A stretch of DNA of 64,000 nucleotides from Cylindrobasidium torrendii FP15055 ss-10 (GCA_000934385.1 KN880500.1:1-64000); one strand, 5' to 3'. Positions 1 through 11,347 are shown, numbered from the stretch's first letter. Notes: generated by a model not told the origin, from the sequence alone. Numbers and translations: made by a program.

Positions 1-173
1 CAAATGCTATGGCTATGGAAAAGTGTGGGGAAAAGGCCGAAGGCCTTCGCACCCCGATGAACTGCAGAGTCTGGGGAGAACGCGGTCAGCTGCGATTCCC
101 AAAGCAAGAAGTCCACCGACGCATCCAGCGACCGCGGATACCCACATACAAAGGAGGCGGACAACGATCTTGT

Positions 174-1208
174 CTAACGCACTGGCGGCAGGGTGTACGA
201 AACCACTGATTGGTGAAGCTCGGCCTGCATGTATGGGGCCATAACCTCGGCGTGTTTTCGCAGGTAAAGTCGGAAGGCGTCACTCTTCCACCGTCCTATG
301 GTTTTGACGGCCTCAAACGAGAGTCCGCGGAGGAGGTACTCGAGCGTTGAGCCGATGCGAATGCCGTGTCCTTGGAGTGGGTCAAGGCCTTGGATCTTTG
401 CTGCTTCGTTTATGCGCTTGAGGAAAGTTGTCTTGGTGAGAGGAACGCGCTTGGACTTGCCGCGCTGCACGCTCGTGTATGTGAAGAGATGCTCATTTGG
501 GCCCGGATTGTTGATGCGCAAGTGCGTCTCGAAAGCGCCCTCGGGGTCGGAAGGGCCTTCCTGATGCGCCCAGTACACGTCTTCGCCATTTATGGGCTCG
601 ACCTTTGTCTGGGGAATGTGGAAGACGGTGATGCTGCCACCATTTCGCTCGTTCTGTGCTGTTCGTACATCCGACCGTTTGACGTGCCGCCGAGCGACAA
701 AGCCGTCCAGTTTAGGGACTGTGAACTCCCCCAACCGCGCTGCGCTCCAAAAGGTAGTTGTTAAGCAGGCAATGACCGCTGCGTCGAGCGAGTTCTCTGG
801 ATCGAGGACGAGGATTACCGATTCTATGAAGATGACAGTGAATGGCAGCCGCTTCTTCTGCTTGGCGGGCTGCTGTTTTTCTGCGGCGCGAAAAAGGTTA
901 TCGAGGGTTTGCTTATCCATTTGCCAGGCCATTCCATGGATGATGTGCCATGCACGAACCCCTGCGACATAATTTCGAATTGTTGAGGCGGCGTACGACC
1001 CCGTCATGGCTGAGATCCACAGCGAAATCAGGTCGGAGCTGGCTGGGGCGCGTTGCGGGTCTGACAGGAGCTTGGCATCACAGTATATGTGGAAGACCAG
1101 AAGTCCTGACCCATATGTACGAAGGGTGGACTCTTCATAGGCCAAAGCGGAGGCCAACTGGATTCGGGCTACATCATCTGGGTCCACGTTCAAAATATTG
1201 CCATTCAT
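174..1208 (-). CDS. DIRS tyrosine recombinase (integrase)
   Basis: About 344 aa from an ATG at 1208. It carries the R-H-x-x-R-Y set of tyrosine recombinases: the first Arg in SAARLGEFT, HGIRIG for H-x-x-R, GRWKSDAF for the third basic or Trp position, and the final Tyr in AEVMAPYM. Such enzymes insert circular double-stranded cDNA by strand exchange through a 3'-phosphotyrosine. The frame is open upstream to 3848 and fuses by chance with part of the RT frame, but the RNase H tail is read from another frame, so the recombinase is best treated as its own overlapping ORF. It is intact here although RT is broken. Confidence 0.8.
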   Translation of the reverse strand: MNGNILNVDPDDVARIQLASALAYEESTLRTYGSGLLVFHIYCDAKLLSDPQRAPASSDLISLWISAMTGSYAASTIRNYVAGVRAWHIIHGMAWQMDKQTLDNLFRAAEKQQPAKQKKRLPFTVIFIESVILVLDPENSLDAAVIACLTTTFWSAARLGEFTVPKLDGFVARRHVKRSDVRTAQNERNGGSITVFHIPQTKVEPINGEDVYWAHQEGPSDPEGAFETHLRINNPGPNEHLFTYTSVQRGKSKRVPLTKTTFLKRINEAAKIQGLDPLQGHGIRIGSTLEYLLRGLSFEAVKTIGRWKSDAFRLYLRKHAEVMAPYMQAELHQSVVSYTLPPVR

Positions 1209-1371
1209 GTCGCGAAAAATGCGGTTGTAGGTAGGGCGCCATAAGACGATGCGTTCTATTGAGCTACAGTGCGGACGTATGGGGGATGCCGCTGGTGTGA
1301 GCGCAGTGGGGTACGGGCGGTGGCGTGTGCTACCAATGGAGGGGAGGGGTGCATTCCAGCGTGAATCCGCA

Positions 1372-3461
1372 CTACCATGCTGAGGAGATGAGGTTGAACT
1401 CGTCGGCCTCGCGCTCGAGCTGGTGTTGCCAGTGGTCAATGAAGGATGGCTTTCCGGCACCTGCTGCGCTGGTTGTATCCCGAGTCTTGCGCATAGTGTT
1501 GCCAGGAGGACATTGGCCACGCTGCTCGATGGCGGTGAGGGGAGTGTCGAAATTGACGATGAAGGGCTGGAGTTCGACAGGGATGTTGATGAGGGGAAGG
1601 AGGAGGCTCCTTGGCCCGTGTATGCCACGGGATGGCGGGTCGGCAGGGTTGTGCTTGCTGGGGACGTAGCGAGTGTGTAGGTAGAACCCTCCTTTCTCAG
1701 TGATTTCATGAACGCGGCGGAAGATGCCATTTGTGGGCCGGTTGTGACTCCGCCCGTTCCACCATCCGCTGACAACTCCCTCATTATCCCCATAGATCTG
1801 TAAGATGGTGAGGTCATTGCGCTGTATTTCTTATGGCTGTGGCGCACCTTGTAGTGCTGACCGCGCTGGCATAGGTGCTCGATGGTGAGAGCGAGGAGGT
1901 AAAATCCGACTGCCTCTGCCCAGCCGATGTCTCGTTCATGATCTCCCCGCCATCCTGGGAGGAGGCGATATGCCCTCCAATGGCCGCGGATGTATATGCC
2001 GATGCCATAGCCGCTGCTGGCATCTGAGAAGGCATTGATGTCAATGAGTTCCGCAGGTCCAGGAATTGGGGTGGAAATGGGGGCAGCGAGTCGAAGCTTC
2101 CACCACCTTAGATCGTCGGGGAGTCGCTTGGGTGGATAGAGTCGCGCCAGTGGATGTGAGCGTTCAAAGGAGGCAAGAAAAGATTCAAGCTCCGTCAGAT
2201 ATGATCGGCCGTGCGGCATGACCAACGACACGTGCATCAGCTTGCCATACAAGCCCGATGCCTCCTGCTCGCTATGCCGTGCCGTGGTCTCCCACTCCAT
2301 GATGGCCGTGAGATATTTCTTGCGCTTTGCCGCTGGGACCGTGACCAAGCGGTTTCGGATGTCCCATTCAAGGCCAAAGTATGCAGGAACACTGCAGAAT
2401 AATATGTCCTTGGACCGCTCCCACACATATCCAAGCGTGTTGGATATTGCGTCAATGTCACACATGGCATACGAAAACAGTGCATCTTCATCCGAGCGCG
2501 GGGAGGACTGGGAGAGATCGGCCAAGTCTTGGGTGAAATCATCGTCAAATTCCTCCGGACGCCCACTTGGTAGTGAATCACCCTGGAAGAACAGGCGCCC
2601 GCGGACATGCCGCTGTCCCCCGTGTACCTTGATACGCTCCCGGAGAGTTGCACGCAATGCGTTGACCTGCGCCAAGTAGCATCGCTGGACACGCACAAAG
2701 ACGTGGTCATCAACCCACTTGGAAATTGGGCCAATGCCCTTTGCTCGAAAAATCTCCACGCCTGCATCGGCAAGATGCCCGAAGACACCTCCTGCCGAAG
2801 CGAGGCCAAACATCGCACTTGTGTCGACGGCAAACTCATCATCTTCTGAGCAGCGGACCACTGCACCTGCCCATTGACTTGGTAGGAGGGGAATAATTCG
2901 ATATGCTTCAGAGAGATCACGAATGGCGCCTTGAGAGCTCGGCGGGACGGTCCATATGAGGCGGCAGGTGTTGGAGAAGGTTCCATAATAGCACGGATAT
3001 AAGGTAGAATCAATGGATGAATTAATTGATGTGACTATGAGTCCCGGCGACGGTGAGTAAGGAGCGTGTGGGTAGGATAGATTCTGGACAAGTCGGAATT
3101 TTGATGGTCTATTAGGCTTTGGGGTCATAGATATGGGAGACGTCTGAAATGGCCCAATGACCGCTTCGACCACGCGCCGCGGGTATGGACCAAGGTACCT
3201 GCCCTTGGCTAGCTCGCTGGCAACGACGGTGTTGAAGGCAACTTGGTGGTCACTGGTGATGATACGGTTGGGAGGAGTGAATGTTGAGTGAATGACGGGG
3301 ATGCCTGCATCAAAACCGTAGAGGATAGATTGCACGATGTTCGGGTATTTCTGGGCCAGCCCTGTTGCGTCCAGCGCTTCACGCCATCCCTCTGGCTTAA
3401 GCGATGTGAGCGCCCTCTGCCGGCGCTGCGAGAGGGCATGCGCTAGCTCCATGGTGAGCAT
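1372..3461 (-). pseudogene. DIRS reverse transcriptase/RNase H, frame-disrupted
   Basis: The RT domain is recognised by LVQNLSYPH, the FGLASAGGVFGH segment and the catalytic-box-like WVDDH near 2700-2720. An RNase H region follows (INAFSDASSGYGIGIYIRGHW, minus strand around 2000). The frame used up to about 1850 then continues as low-complexity Ser/Thr sequence, while the conserved RNase H tail (GDNEGVVSGWWNGRSHN and TRYVPSKHNPADPPSRG) is read from about 1818 in a different frame and ends at a TAG at 1374-1372. This indicates an indel of 1-2 nt around 1820-1850. A candidate start is the ATG at 3461, which overlaps gag; the frame is also open upstream. Alternatively a programmed frameshift could join the two parts, but the position inside RNase H argues for damage. 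Confidence 0.7.
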
Positions 3462-4872
3462 CTCCACATCCGGAGCATTCGTGCTTGGGGTGTGGGACAG
3501 AGGTGACGGTGCAGCCATTGGGACGCTGGAAGTTGGTGCATAGCTCGATGCCGCCGGGATTGACGAGATGGCCGGAGACGGCGCGGGTGCAGCGGACCTT
3601 TGTAGTGTTGTCCCACATGACACTGCGCGAGCACTTGTGGATGTTGTGCTTGTCGCGCGAGAGGCAGCACGGGCAGGGAGAGAGTGGTCCGGGTCGCGGG
3701 GAGTCATTGGCGCGAAACGACTGGGAGAAAGCCTGGTCGTTGAGACCCTTGCGCTTCTTGAAAGGCGGCGGCAGTGTGGGGCCCACTCCTCCCGACTCGT
3801 CTGGGCGACTGCGCTTGGGCGCAGCGCGAGCATCGCGGAGGGTGTCATTGAGCCTATGCGCGGGTAGGAACAGCGCGGGCGATGAGCACGGGTAGGGGAA
3901 GTGCGGAAGAGGGTGGAATGGGAAGAAGAGGGAAGAGCACAGTGAGCACTCTGATCTGGCAGCTAAATAGTAATAGACTCACTGCTCCAAGGCTTCATCC
4001 TGGTATTTCTTGCGGATTTTCGATGCACATTCCGCGAGCAGAGCCTCATCCAAAAGCGCCAGGTTGAATGGCTCGCCTCGTTGGTTGGCATCGTACCATT
4101 CCTGGCGCGCGACGGCGTGATAGTTTGCCATGATCTGCTTGCCATATCGGTCCGATTTGAGGATATCGTGCATTTCGAGGTTAACATAGAACTCCGAAAA
4201 CATCTGGAGGTGCTCCTGGGAGTATCCGGCCGCCAGAAGGTTGTCGAGGAAGACATTCTTCGCGTCCCGGATCTCATCGAAGCTCAGGTCGACGTCCGCC
4301 TTGACGCTAGCGATGGGCTGCGCGCCGGAGCTGAGTCGAAGGGCCACCGTGCCGTTGTTGTTGCCAAATTCAACTGTCTCGTCGTCCGTGACCAGGCGTC
4401 TTAAGTCTGCCGCAAGCTGGCACACCCGCGGAATGCAGTATCCAAAGGGAAAGTAGACGTGGTTATCGAGGCGAAGCTGCGCATAGGGGGGCAGGCGGAT
4501 GCGGATGCGACCAATGCCACGGCCCATGTTGATTTTTGCCAGCGGAGTGCGCTTCTTGTCCCGCTCCTTCCTTGCTTCAGCCAGACGAGCTTGCTCCTCG
4601 GCAGCTGCAGCCGCTAGTTCTGCCTGGCGCCGCTCCTGTTCCGCCCTGTCGTCAGCCTCTTGCTGGGCAACCAGGTTGTCGTATGTTGCGCAACGGTCCG
4701 CATGCCTGGCTGTCCAACCGGCTAACAGGTGTGCTGCTGCCTCTTCGTCGTTCCCAATGGTCTCGGTGTCGGGGTCGTCAGACTGAATGAGCCCCAAACG
4801 CGTGTACCGGTGCTCTGCGTCGGAGAAATCCGGCGGAGTCTCGTCGTGAGGGTTGCTCGTAGGGACCGCCAT
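3397..4872 (-). CDS. DIRS gag-like protein with cysteine/histidine knuckles
   Basis: Two exons, 4872-3983 and 3853-3397, 448 aa. The 129-nt intron has a GTGAGT donor and a CATAG acceptor, and splicing keeps the frame open. The N-terminal half carries a charged coiled-coil-like stretch (EQERRQAELAAAAAEEQ, residues about 75-100), followed by a domain common in Agaricomycete retroelements (YFPFGYCIPRVCQLAADLRR region). The second exon ends with Cys/His clusters (CPCC, CTNF, CSGCGDAHHGASACP) that look like nucleic-acid-binding knuckles. By analogy this is the nucleocapsid/gag protein. The 3' end overlaps the polymerase frame, as in other DIRS elements. ATG at 4872 is the first in the open frame. 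Confidence 0.75.
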
Positions 4873-5393
4873 GGTGAAAGTGAGAATTTAACGACAGTGG
4901 ATATTGTGCAAACTGGGAGGCACAGAGGAAAAGGAAAAGAAAAGAAACAAGAGTACCCGCGAAGCTCGCAGATGTCAGAGCAGAGGCGGCTCGCTGGGTC
5001 GACGTGATGGCGACAACGAGAGGAACGGTTGTCGCATCACGTGTGAGTCCAAAGACATCATGCTGTCGCGTGCTCGTGCCTCGCACTTAGCCAGCACAGC
5101 AATCCGCACAACGTCGCATCTTCCGAGTCTTCACACAAAGGCAGAAGAACTTCTGATATCCGACAGTCCACACAAAGCTCAAGCCGAAGTAAGATCCATC
5201 AATTAACCAAACCTACGGCCCAGACGCACAGATCTACATATGACACGTCTAAGCAACCAAAAACCGCAACGTCCGTAGGATGATTCAATGTAAACAAGTA
5301 GTGAGATATGCTAGAGCGTAGCCGTGAACTGGGAGAAACGAGCGAGGATATCCAGGTGGTCATCAACGACATTATCATCATAAGCGTTGGCAT

Positions 5394-6698
5394 TTAAGCG
5401 AGGAAGAACGCGCTGAGGATAACGCTGAAGATGGAAGCACCACCAATGACAACGCTGGACAAAGCACTATCCGGGCTGGAGGACGAACCCGCGGCCGAGC
5501 TGGATCCAGTGGCAGTGCCAGAGTGCTTGGAGGTGCTGGCGGCGCTGCCAGTGGCAGACGCCTGGGAGCCAGACGCGGACTTGGTCGGGGCGGTGCCAGA
5601 AACGGAGGCGATGCCAGTGTAGAGCGACTTGGAGGTCATAGTCGTGCACTGCGAGTACGGGGGGATCGTAGCAGTGTAAGGCATGCTGGTAATCGCACCG
5701 AGGGACTCCGCCGGCTGGGTGTAGGTCATGGTCTGGCCGTTCTCGATGTAGAGACCCGGGGCAAGACCAACGTCACCCTTGCAGACCTCGAAGACACCGT
5801 CCTTGGCATCGTTGGGGTCGTTGTAGGCACAACCAATACGGTCGTAAATGTGCTGGCAGTTAGCCGGGGCGTTGGCGGAGTCGGGCTTGCAAATACGGTA
5901 GCAGAAGCTCGTCGAGGAGATGAACCTGGTGAAGATGAGCCAGACAGACGGAAAACGCGATGGTGAACGCACAAGTGCCACTCATGGACCTGGTCAAGGT
6001 TGCCGCTCCAGTGGTTGGAGTAGACAACACCACCCATTGGGTTGCCACGCTGCCATCGACGTTCAAAACCAAGTATAACAAAATGAATGGACGACGCACG
6101 AGATCAGCACCGTGAGGGTCAAGTTCTCCACCAAAGTCACCCTCCTCGATGTTGATGTTGGGACCGTTGATGAAGCCAACCATCTGGACATACTCGTCGG
6201 TCTCGATGACCTGCAGACCGGTGATAGTTCCCTCGGGGATCAGACGTGCGCCATGGTCGTTTGTGCACCAGGCGACCTCCTCGCCCTCGGTGTTGGCGAT
6301 GATGTCGAGCTTGTCAGGCGCCCAGAGACAGAAGTCTGCGCATCATGTAAGCAACGTCACGCGCAGGGACGACGCGTAGTACGCACCAGAGATGCTGTTG
6401 ACAATGGATGTCTGGCACTTGGAGTCCTGGCCAGCGGTGGTCGAGTTACAGATGTTGTAACCGAACTGGGTACCTCTGATGAGACCCTGGTCGGTGTCGA
6501 CCTGGTATGGCTGGGGAGGGAAGCGGTCAGCGGGAAAGCAAACGGCGGGTACGATGGCGGGCTACTCACAAGATCGTTGTACGCAAAGGTTTTCTCAGCG
6601 AGAGCGGTGGCAGGGTAAGTGCCAGTCGCTTCCTGTGCCCTCACATTCTGGACACCCACGGCGAGCAAAGAAGCAGTAAAAAGAGTGACGGCAGCCAT
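5394..6698 (-). CDS. conserved secreted GPI-anchor-type protein
   Basis: Five exons (6698-6570, 6510-6387, 6335-6100, 6049-5973, 5925-5394), 365 aa, all GT-AG with introns of 47-60 nt. The N-terminus is a signal peptide (MAAVTLFTASLLAVGVQNVRAQ). The middle contains evenly spaced cysteines (GYNICNSTT, DSKCQTS, DFCLWAPD, VAWCTNDHG, SFCYRICKP, CQHIYDRIGC). The C-terminus is a Ser/Thr/Ala-rich stalk followed by a hydrophobic tail, typical of GPI-anchored fungal wall proteins. I recognise the architecture as a widespread macrofungal secreted family of unknown function, probably cell-surface. Nothing suggests an enzyme active site. A shorter unspliced reading from 5981 would lose the signal peptide. 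Confidence 0.85.
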
Positions 6699-6922
6699 TG
6701 GATTATATATGACCAGTTGGATATAGAGATTTCAAATTGCCGAAGACGCGGGGAGAGACGAGAGGTAAAAAGTCTGACTGCGGGGCGTGGAGAGCAGCGA
6801 CGAAAAAAGAAACAGGTGGAGACAGGTGGGCAACCGGCACCACAAGTCTCTTGATATACCCTCCATCAGCGGAGTTTCATTCTCCACGCGAGACGTCGAT
6901 CGAAAACGGAAGTGTGACAGTC

Positions 6923-6930
6923 TATAAATA
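6923..6930 (+). promoter_or_regulatory. TATA box of the HMG-box-like gene
   Basis: TATAAATA about 80 bp upstream of the ATG at 7005, followed by a pyrimidine-rich leader (ttctttttta) before the start codon. Confidence 0.6.
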
Positions 6931-7004
6931 GCACAACAGACGCGTCCGCTTTATCAATCGCATCTTTCTTTTTTACCACCGCCATCTCGAACGCGACTTT
7001 CATC

Positions 7005-7487
7005 ATGCCTAAAGCTGCTCCTGGTACGTGCAAGTTAAAAGCTGTAAGTGGAATGCTAACCCGCCCTAGCCAAGTCTGTCGCTAAGAGTGCTTCCAAGTC
7101 GTCGAAAGGTGTGTCCTTGACCGTCATCACGTCGGCTCGCCTAACTCGTTTACTCAGGATTTCAAAAGGAGGACAAACCCAAAGAGAAGCGCGCGCCCTC
7201 TGCCTGGAACGTCTATTACACAGAACATCTCCCTGCATGGAAGGCCAATCCCGCCAATGCTGACAAGAAGATCCATGCTGCCATGGCCGAGGTGCGTCTT
7301 GACTTGAGCGCATATATGCGTTTCTAATGTCGCGTAGATTGCTGGTCTCTGGCGCAATGACCCTGCGAACCCCAAGCGTGGCCAGGCGCCGCGCAAGAGG
7401 GCCAAAAAGTCTGCCGATGGACCACCCGTCGATGCCTCGTCTTCTGCTCCTTCCAGCTCTCAGTCTATCGCCGACAGCGACGATTAG
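7005..7487 (+). CDS. small HMG-box/YABBY-like chromatin protein
   Basis: Four exons (7005-7023, 7070-7108, 7158-7291, 7338-7487), 113 aa. A basic Ala/Lys/Ser N-terminus leads into one HMG-box-like domain (KEKRAPSAWNVYYTEHLPAW through KIHAAMAEIAGLWRNDPANP, residues about 25-75). A Lys/Arg-rich and a Ser/Asp tail follow. Proteins of this size with a single degenerate HMG or YABBY-type box are common in basidiomycetes and are presumed DNA-bending chromatin factors. A clear TATA box precedes it. The first exon is only 19 nt. All three introns are GT-AG and restore the frame. DNA binding is inferred from the family; the target is unknown. Confidence 0.85.
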
Positions 7488-8654
7488 GAACGCATATATG
7501 TCGACTTCTGCGCTCATTCTTTGCTTGTAACTCCTGCTCCTTCTTCGCTTCCTTGACGCTATTCCTGCTCTCTTCTGGGACACTGTAACAAGAGTCTCTG
7601 CCTTTCTCGTTGCTGTATCACCATGGACGCTATGTGGATTTTGTAGCGCAAGCATGTAGTATTTCTGCTCTGTAAACCATTGATTTATGCGATTGTACCG
7701 CGTTTACTTGTCAAGGTCGAATGTGCCCCACTTTGGCGTGCTTCTGATTTGTGTGACTGCCATTTTATTCGCTATCGCGCCGTCCTGTGGAGCGTTCAGC
7801 GCGCCGCCAAGCGCATTTCGATAAATCGCCTCCGAGCTTGTCACGTCACGCTCACTTTATGAGCGCTCCTATAAATAGCCCCGCTGATCATGTCCAGGGA
7901 CACCGTATGCCCAGAATACGCGCCTGATACGCGCCCTTCTTGACGTTGCGTCGGGCACTAAACATCAATATTTCAATCTTTTATGAATACTTTTGCTTCT
8001 TTTTCACTTGTTTCTTGCTTTGAACCTGTTTCCGCTGGAAGATACCGTAGCAACGGCGCCCGAGCAACTGGGCCAAAGGGTCCGTCTGGGGAAGCATGGC
8101 TGTGCCGTGGCAGCCTGCAGACAGTGTGAGTGGCACACTCTACTCACGATGCAAGTGTGGTGGTGCGTACACGTCCTGCAAGCCTCTTGAGCGGGATTGG
8201 GATGTCTGTTCCCCATAGCCATCATCGAATCCGTGAGGCAAAAGGCAACTACCATCAGCGCATCTCGAGCACAGCACGGCTGTTACTCGTCCTGGTCGTC
8301 GTCGGAATATTCTTCGCTCTGCTGAAGAGCGCATGGCCAACCGAGGATTCGACGGACTCGTAGGTCCGTGTACGCTGCGTGCAGCGTACTTTGCTCCAAT
8401 TTCAGAACAACACGGACTTGCAGGTCCGCGAGCTTGCCATGACGAGCGTTTTCTCGCTTTTAGATGCCAGGGATACCACGGACAACTCGAACATCATCCG
8501 ACTCGCGAGCCGAACCTTAGGGAAAAGCAAGAAAAGTTCTCATTTTGTCACCGCCAAAACTGTATGGTTTCGAGCCCGTACTTTGGACGTGCAGAGCAGC
8601 ACTACAGGTAGTAGGGTATCTAGACTACCATAGCCATCTGTACCATGAACGACA
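7488..8654. other. intergenic, no supported gene
   Basis: Contains a second TATAAATA at 7870-7877 and several short open frames around 7984-8633, one with a hydrophobic stretch (LLLVLVVVGIFFALL near 8280-8325), but no combination forms a convincing gene. Two similar palindromes of the form ACGGAC-n5-GGTCCG occur at about 8350-8367 and 8412-8430. Confidence 0.5.
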
Positions 8655-10576
8655 TTAAAAGCCCTCGCGCGAAACAATGTTACAGAAGGGCTGATTTAGT
8701 TCGACGTCTCTTGAATCGTTAGAAGTCCCATAATAAGGAGCAAGAATCATGACAGGTGTGGCATTATCATCATCGTCATCTTCCAGAGGTGTTCGCGTCC
8801 CCGGTTCGAGTCTCCACCTATACCTGTAATTCGTTTCCGCCCTGCTCATCAAAGTGATCTCGACGCGTTGTGTCTCAGCATACTTGTGGTAATCCATCCA
8901 GATGACTGGAGTTGCTGCGTCGCTCTCTTGCGTGCGCGTAGAATACGCATCCAGCATCTTGTCGATGTCTTTTGCATGGACACGGGCGTCGCGGCCGGCA
9001 ATAAATGCGAGGTACTCCGCATCTCCAGGTCGAAGCGTATCCACGTTCATAGCTAGACATATCAGTACTGACACAATGCTTGCACCAAAGAAAGACGTAC
9101 TGTTTGACCATTGTCTTCGATACAACTCACAGTAGACTCTATGCCCAGCTTTCCAGGCCTCACGCTGACATAGTCTGGAGCAGTAATAGTGATGGTAGCA
9201 CCCCGAGCAGCGAAACGTACACGAAGGTTGCGATGAGTTGGAACACTGATGCTCTCTGTCAGTCCAGGAGTACCGTGGGTGCAAAAAAGAAATACCGTCT
9301 CATTTGCGCATTCGGAAATGCAGGCTGCCTTGTACCAGCGCATCTCCGCGCCCAAGGCGTTGGATCTCGCCTCAAGACGGTTGAGCGCGAGCGCCAGCGA
9401 AGCTTCCGCGCGTAACATCCGTCGCGCTCCGCTGATTTCGATAGCACGAATTTGGCGCGCACAGGCTTTTCGAATCGATGGCCATACGAGAAAAGGAATG
9501 AGCTTCATGCAGAACGTTGCTTCGCCAGTCTCATTGCGATGCGGAAGATCAGGCGCGATTGCTGCACCAACGAGCGCTTGAAGAAGACCCGCATCCAGAG
9601 CAACGAGCCAAGCGACGTACCCCCATTGGAAGAAGGTGTCCATAATCGCTTCTAGTGTGCTGATGAGTTTCTCTCTGGATGTACTCATGGTGCCGCGACA
9701 CCGAGTGCGGCGAGAGACGAAGCGCTTCAAGAGACGGACTAGACATGGCAGCCCCTCGTTATCGAACAAACGATACGGAGTGGTCGTATCGAGCAGGATA
9801 ACAAAATATTCTAGTTGCACTGAATTGAGATCGTTCCTGTCCTCCAACAAATGGGTGCACATGACGACCAGTGCTTTGGCCAGTGTGTCCGGATCGTCAT
9901 TGGGAAAGTAGCTTCTAGGACGAGGTAGTAGCGCAGGCTTTCCAGTTTCCGTAGCTGTAACCATTGTCAATTTTGCCATCATGAAGAGTTGCGTGGCCAG
10001 CGCAGACGGGCGTACAAAGATCCCCTCCGCGGTATAGCGACACCACAGAGAGAGAAGGTTGGGGAATAAGGGAGTCCATGCTGTCCTTGCCGCGCGGCTG
10101 AGAATGTGATCCTCCATTTTGGGCGAGGAGAACATCCCAATGATGGCGCGTTCGATAGCGAGGGCAATGTCTGGGCGAGCGGGAATGACAGAATCGTCTA
10201 AAACCGTCGAGTTTCTTATGAGGAAGGACATACATCCACTGATGGCGAGCCATAAAGGAGAGGCCATATCAGCGAAGGCAGGGCTCTCGGTGACTCTCCA
10301 ATCTTCCAGCGCGCACGACATAATCGCCAGCCAGGACAACGTCGCCGGTATTCCAAATGTCTCGAGTGAGGTCGCAGCCGGAATCTTCATCCCAAGAAAG
10401 ATGTTCTTCACTTCATCGAAGGAGATTTGCTTGGTTTCCATGAGCCCTTCGAGTTCCTGTATTGCCGCCAACGACCCGGCGCGCGCTGCAGTCTATACGT
10501 GCCATGTAAGAAAAGGAATACGATGCCACATGTGGCTAGTATGCACCTGTATACGCTTCAAAGACTCAGGATTCAT
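8655..10576 (-). CDS. MYND-type zinc finger protein
   Basis: Four exons (10576-10555, 10485-9296, 9245-9101, 9052-8655), 584 aa. The long N-terminal part is a helical, repeat-like region without a named domain. After it, splicing at 9295-9246 assembles a MYND finger: CISECANETC, then CTFRCSGCYHHYYCSRLCQ and HRVYC, fitting the family's C-x-C...C-x3-C-x7-H-x3-C spacing. The unspliced frame loses the first cysteines, which supports the intron. The third intron (48 nt) is in frame, so a retained form would add 16 residues. The first exon (MNPESLK) is less certain: its donor is GTATAC, and a start at the internal Met near residue 21 is possible. MYND fingers bind proline-rich peptides; the partner here is unknown. 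Confidence 0.8.
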
Positions 10577-10621
10577 GGCGGAACTATGCTCGATGATGGT
10601 AAGAGACTGAAAGCGCTGCTC

Positions 10622-10640
10622 GGACTTCGGTCCGAAGTCC
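10622..10640. promoter_or_regulatory. 19-bp palindrome upstream of the MYND gene
   Basis: GGACTTCGG-T-CCGAAGTCC is a perfect inverted repeat with a 1-bp centre, 46 bp upstream of the proposed MYND-gene ATG. It contains an inverted CGG/CCG pair, the half-site type used by fungal Zn2Cys6 regulators. A role as operator is inference. Confidence 0.35.
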
Positions 10641-11062
10641 TGAGGCAGCTGCTTGTTCGCAGATTAGTCGCTGCACAATCGCATTACGAGCGCTTCAACG
10701 CCTCATCCTGATATTCAATCACTATCTTTTCCCCCATGCGCTTGAGTCCCTTGGATGGCAGCAGAAATAAGCCTCGGGGCTACTAAGACAGATTTTCTTT
10801 GATTTTTGTTGTCCTACTTCTTGCATCTTCATTGAATCGCCTCCACAATGTCTTTCTCATGCGCTCCCGATCCTCAGTCTGTCTTCCTGACGAGCGGTGA
10901 AGTTAGGGCAGTGTGCGTTTTGTTTGGATTTCCATAACATATCAAAATACCCAAGGCCGAGATTTAGCGGCTTGGTTGTCTCTCTAAGGCGTACTATGCC
11001 GCTTGATCCTCGGATTTACCCCACTCCCGCTCTGCTGGCAGTCGCAAAAGCGATGCCTAGCA
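10641..11062. other. intergenic, no supported gene
   Basis: Only a 29-codon open frame starting at 10848 in a good leader context; no continuation by splicing was found. Confidence 0.4.
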
Positions 11063-11134
11063 CTCTCTGCCCAGGAGTCGAACCTGGCTTTCGCCCGTGA
11101 CAGGGGCGTGTACTAACCGATATACTAGCAGAGA
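11063..11134 (-). tRNA. tRNA-Asp (GTC)
   Basis: 72 nt. Acceptor stem TCTCTGC/GCAGAGA, D-arm TAGTATATCGGTTAGTA, anticodon arm CGCCC-CTGTCAC-GGGCG with anticodon GTC, T-arm CCAGG-TTCGACT-CCTGG. No intron. All stems pair. Confidence 0.93.
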
Positions 11135-11347
11135 CACTAGTGCAAGAATGTACCATGAACTTGTTGTGGTCGTTACGTCTGTATCGACAGGCGCAGCGCA
11201 CGATCCGCTATGCCTGCTCGATGCAGCCCACTCATTATTGGCGAAGGCACTTCACTCTCGTTGTTCAAAGCACGATATGAGCTTCCCAGTGGCGCAAGAA
11301 GATGCGGACGAGTTTCTATGAAGCCGTTATCCATCTTCGCTTCAGTA

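Larger units (their letters stand above)
1..4900 (-). mobile_element. DIRS-type (tyrosine recombinase) retrotransposon
   Basis: On the minus strand this block holds a spliced gag-like gene, an RT/RNase H reading frame and a tyrosine recombinase, which together define DIRS elements. DIRS elements integrate through a recombinase rather than a DDE integrase and lack ordinary LTRs. The recombinase stop lies at 174, so the 3' end of the element is at or beyond the window start. The 5' end is somewhere between 4873 and about 5390. I did not find the split or inverted terminal repeats expected of the order, so both ends are approximate. The RT/RNase H frame is broken (see separate entry), so this copy is probably not autonomous. 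Confidence 0.85.

Noticed and set aside
174..3848. The 1224-codon open frame as one intact polyprotein
   Set aside because: Its middle (about 1830-1330) is Ser/Thr-rich nonsense, while the conserved RNase H tail lies in another frame; the long frame is a coincidence of two ORFs.
8097..8363. Short frames with a hydrophobic stretch between the HMG-like and MYND genes
   Set aside because: Frames do not join through plausible introns and show no family features.
10848..10937. 29-codon open frame with a good leader
   Set aside because: Too short and no spliced continuation found.
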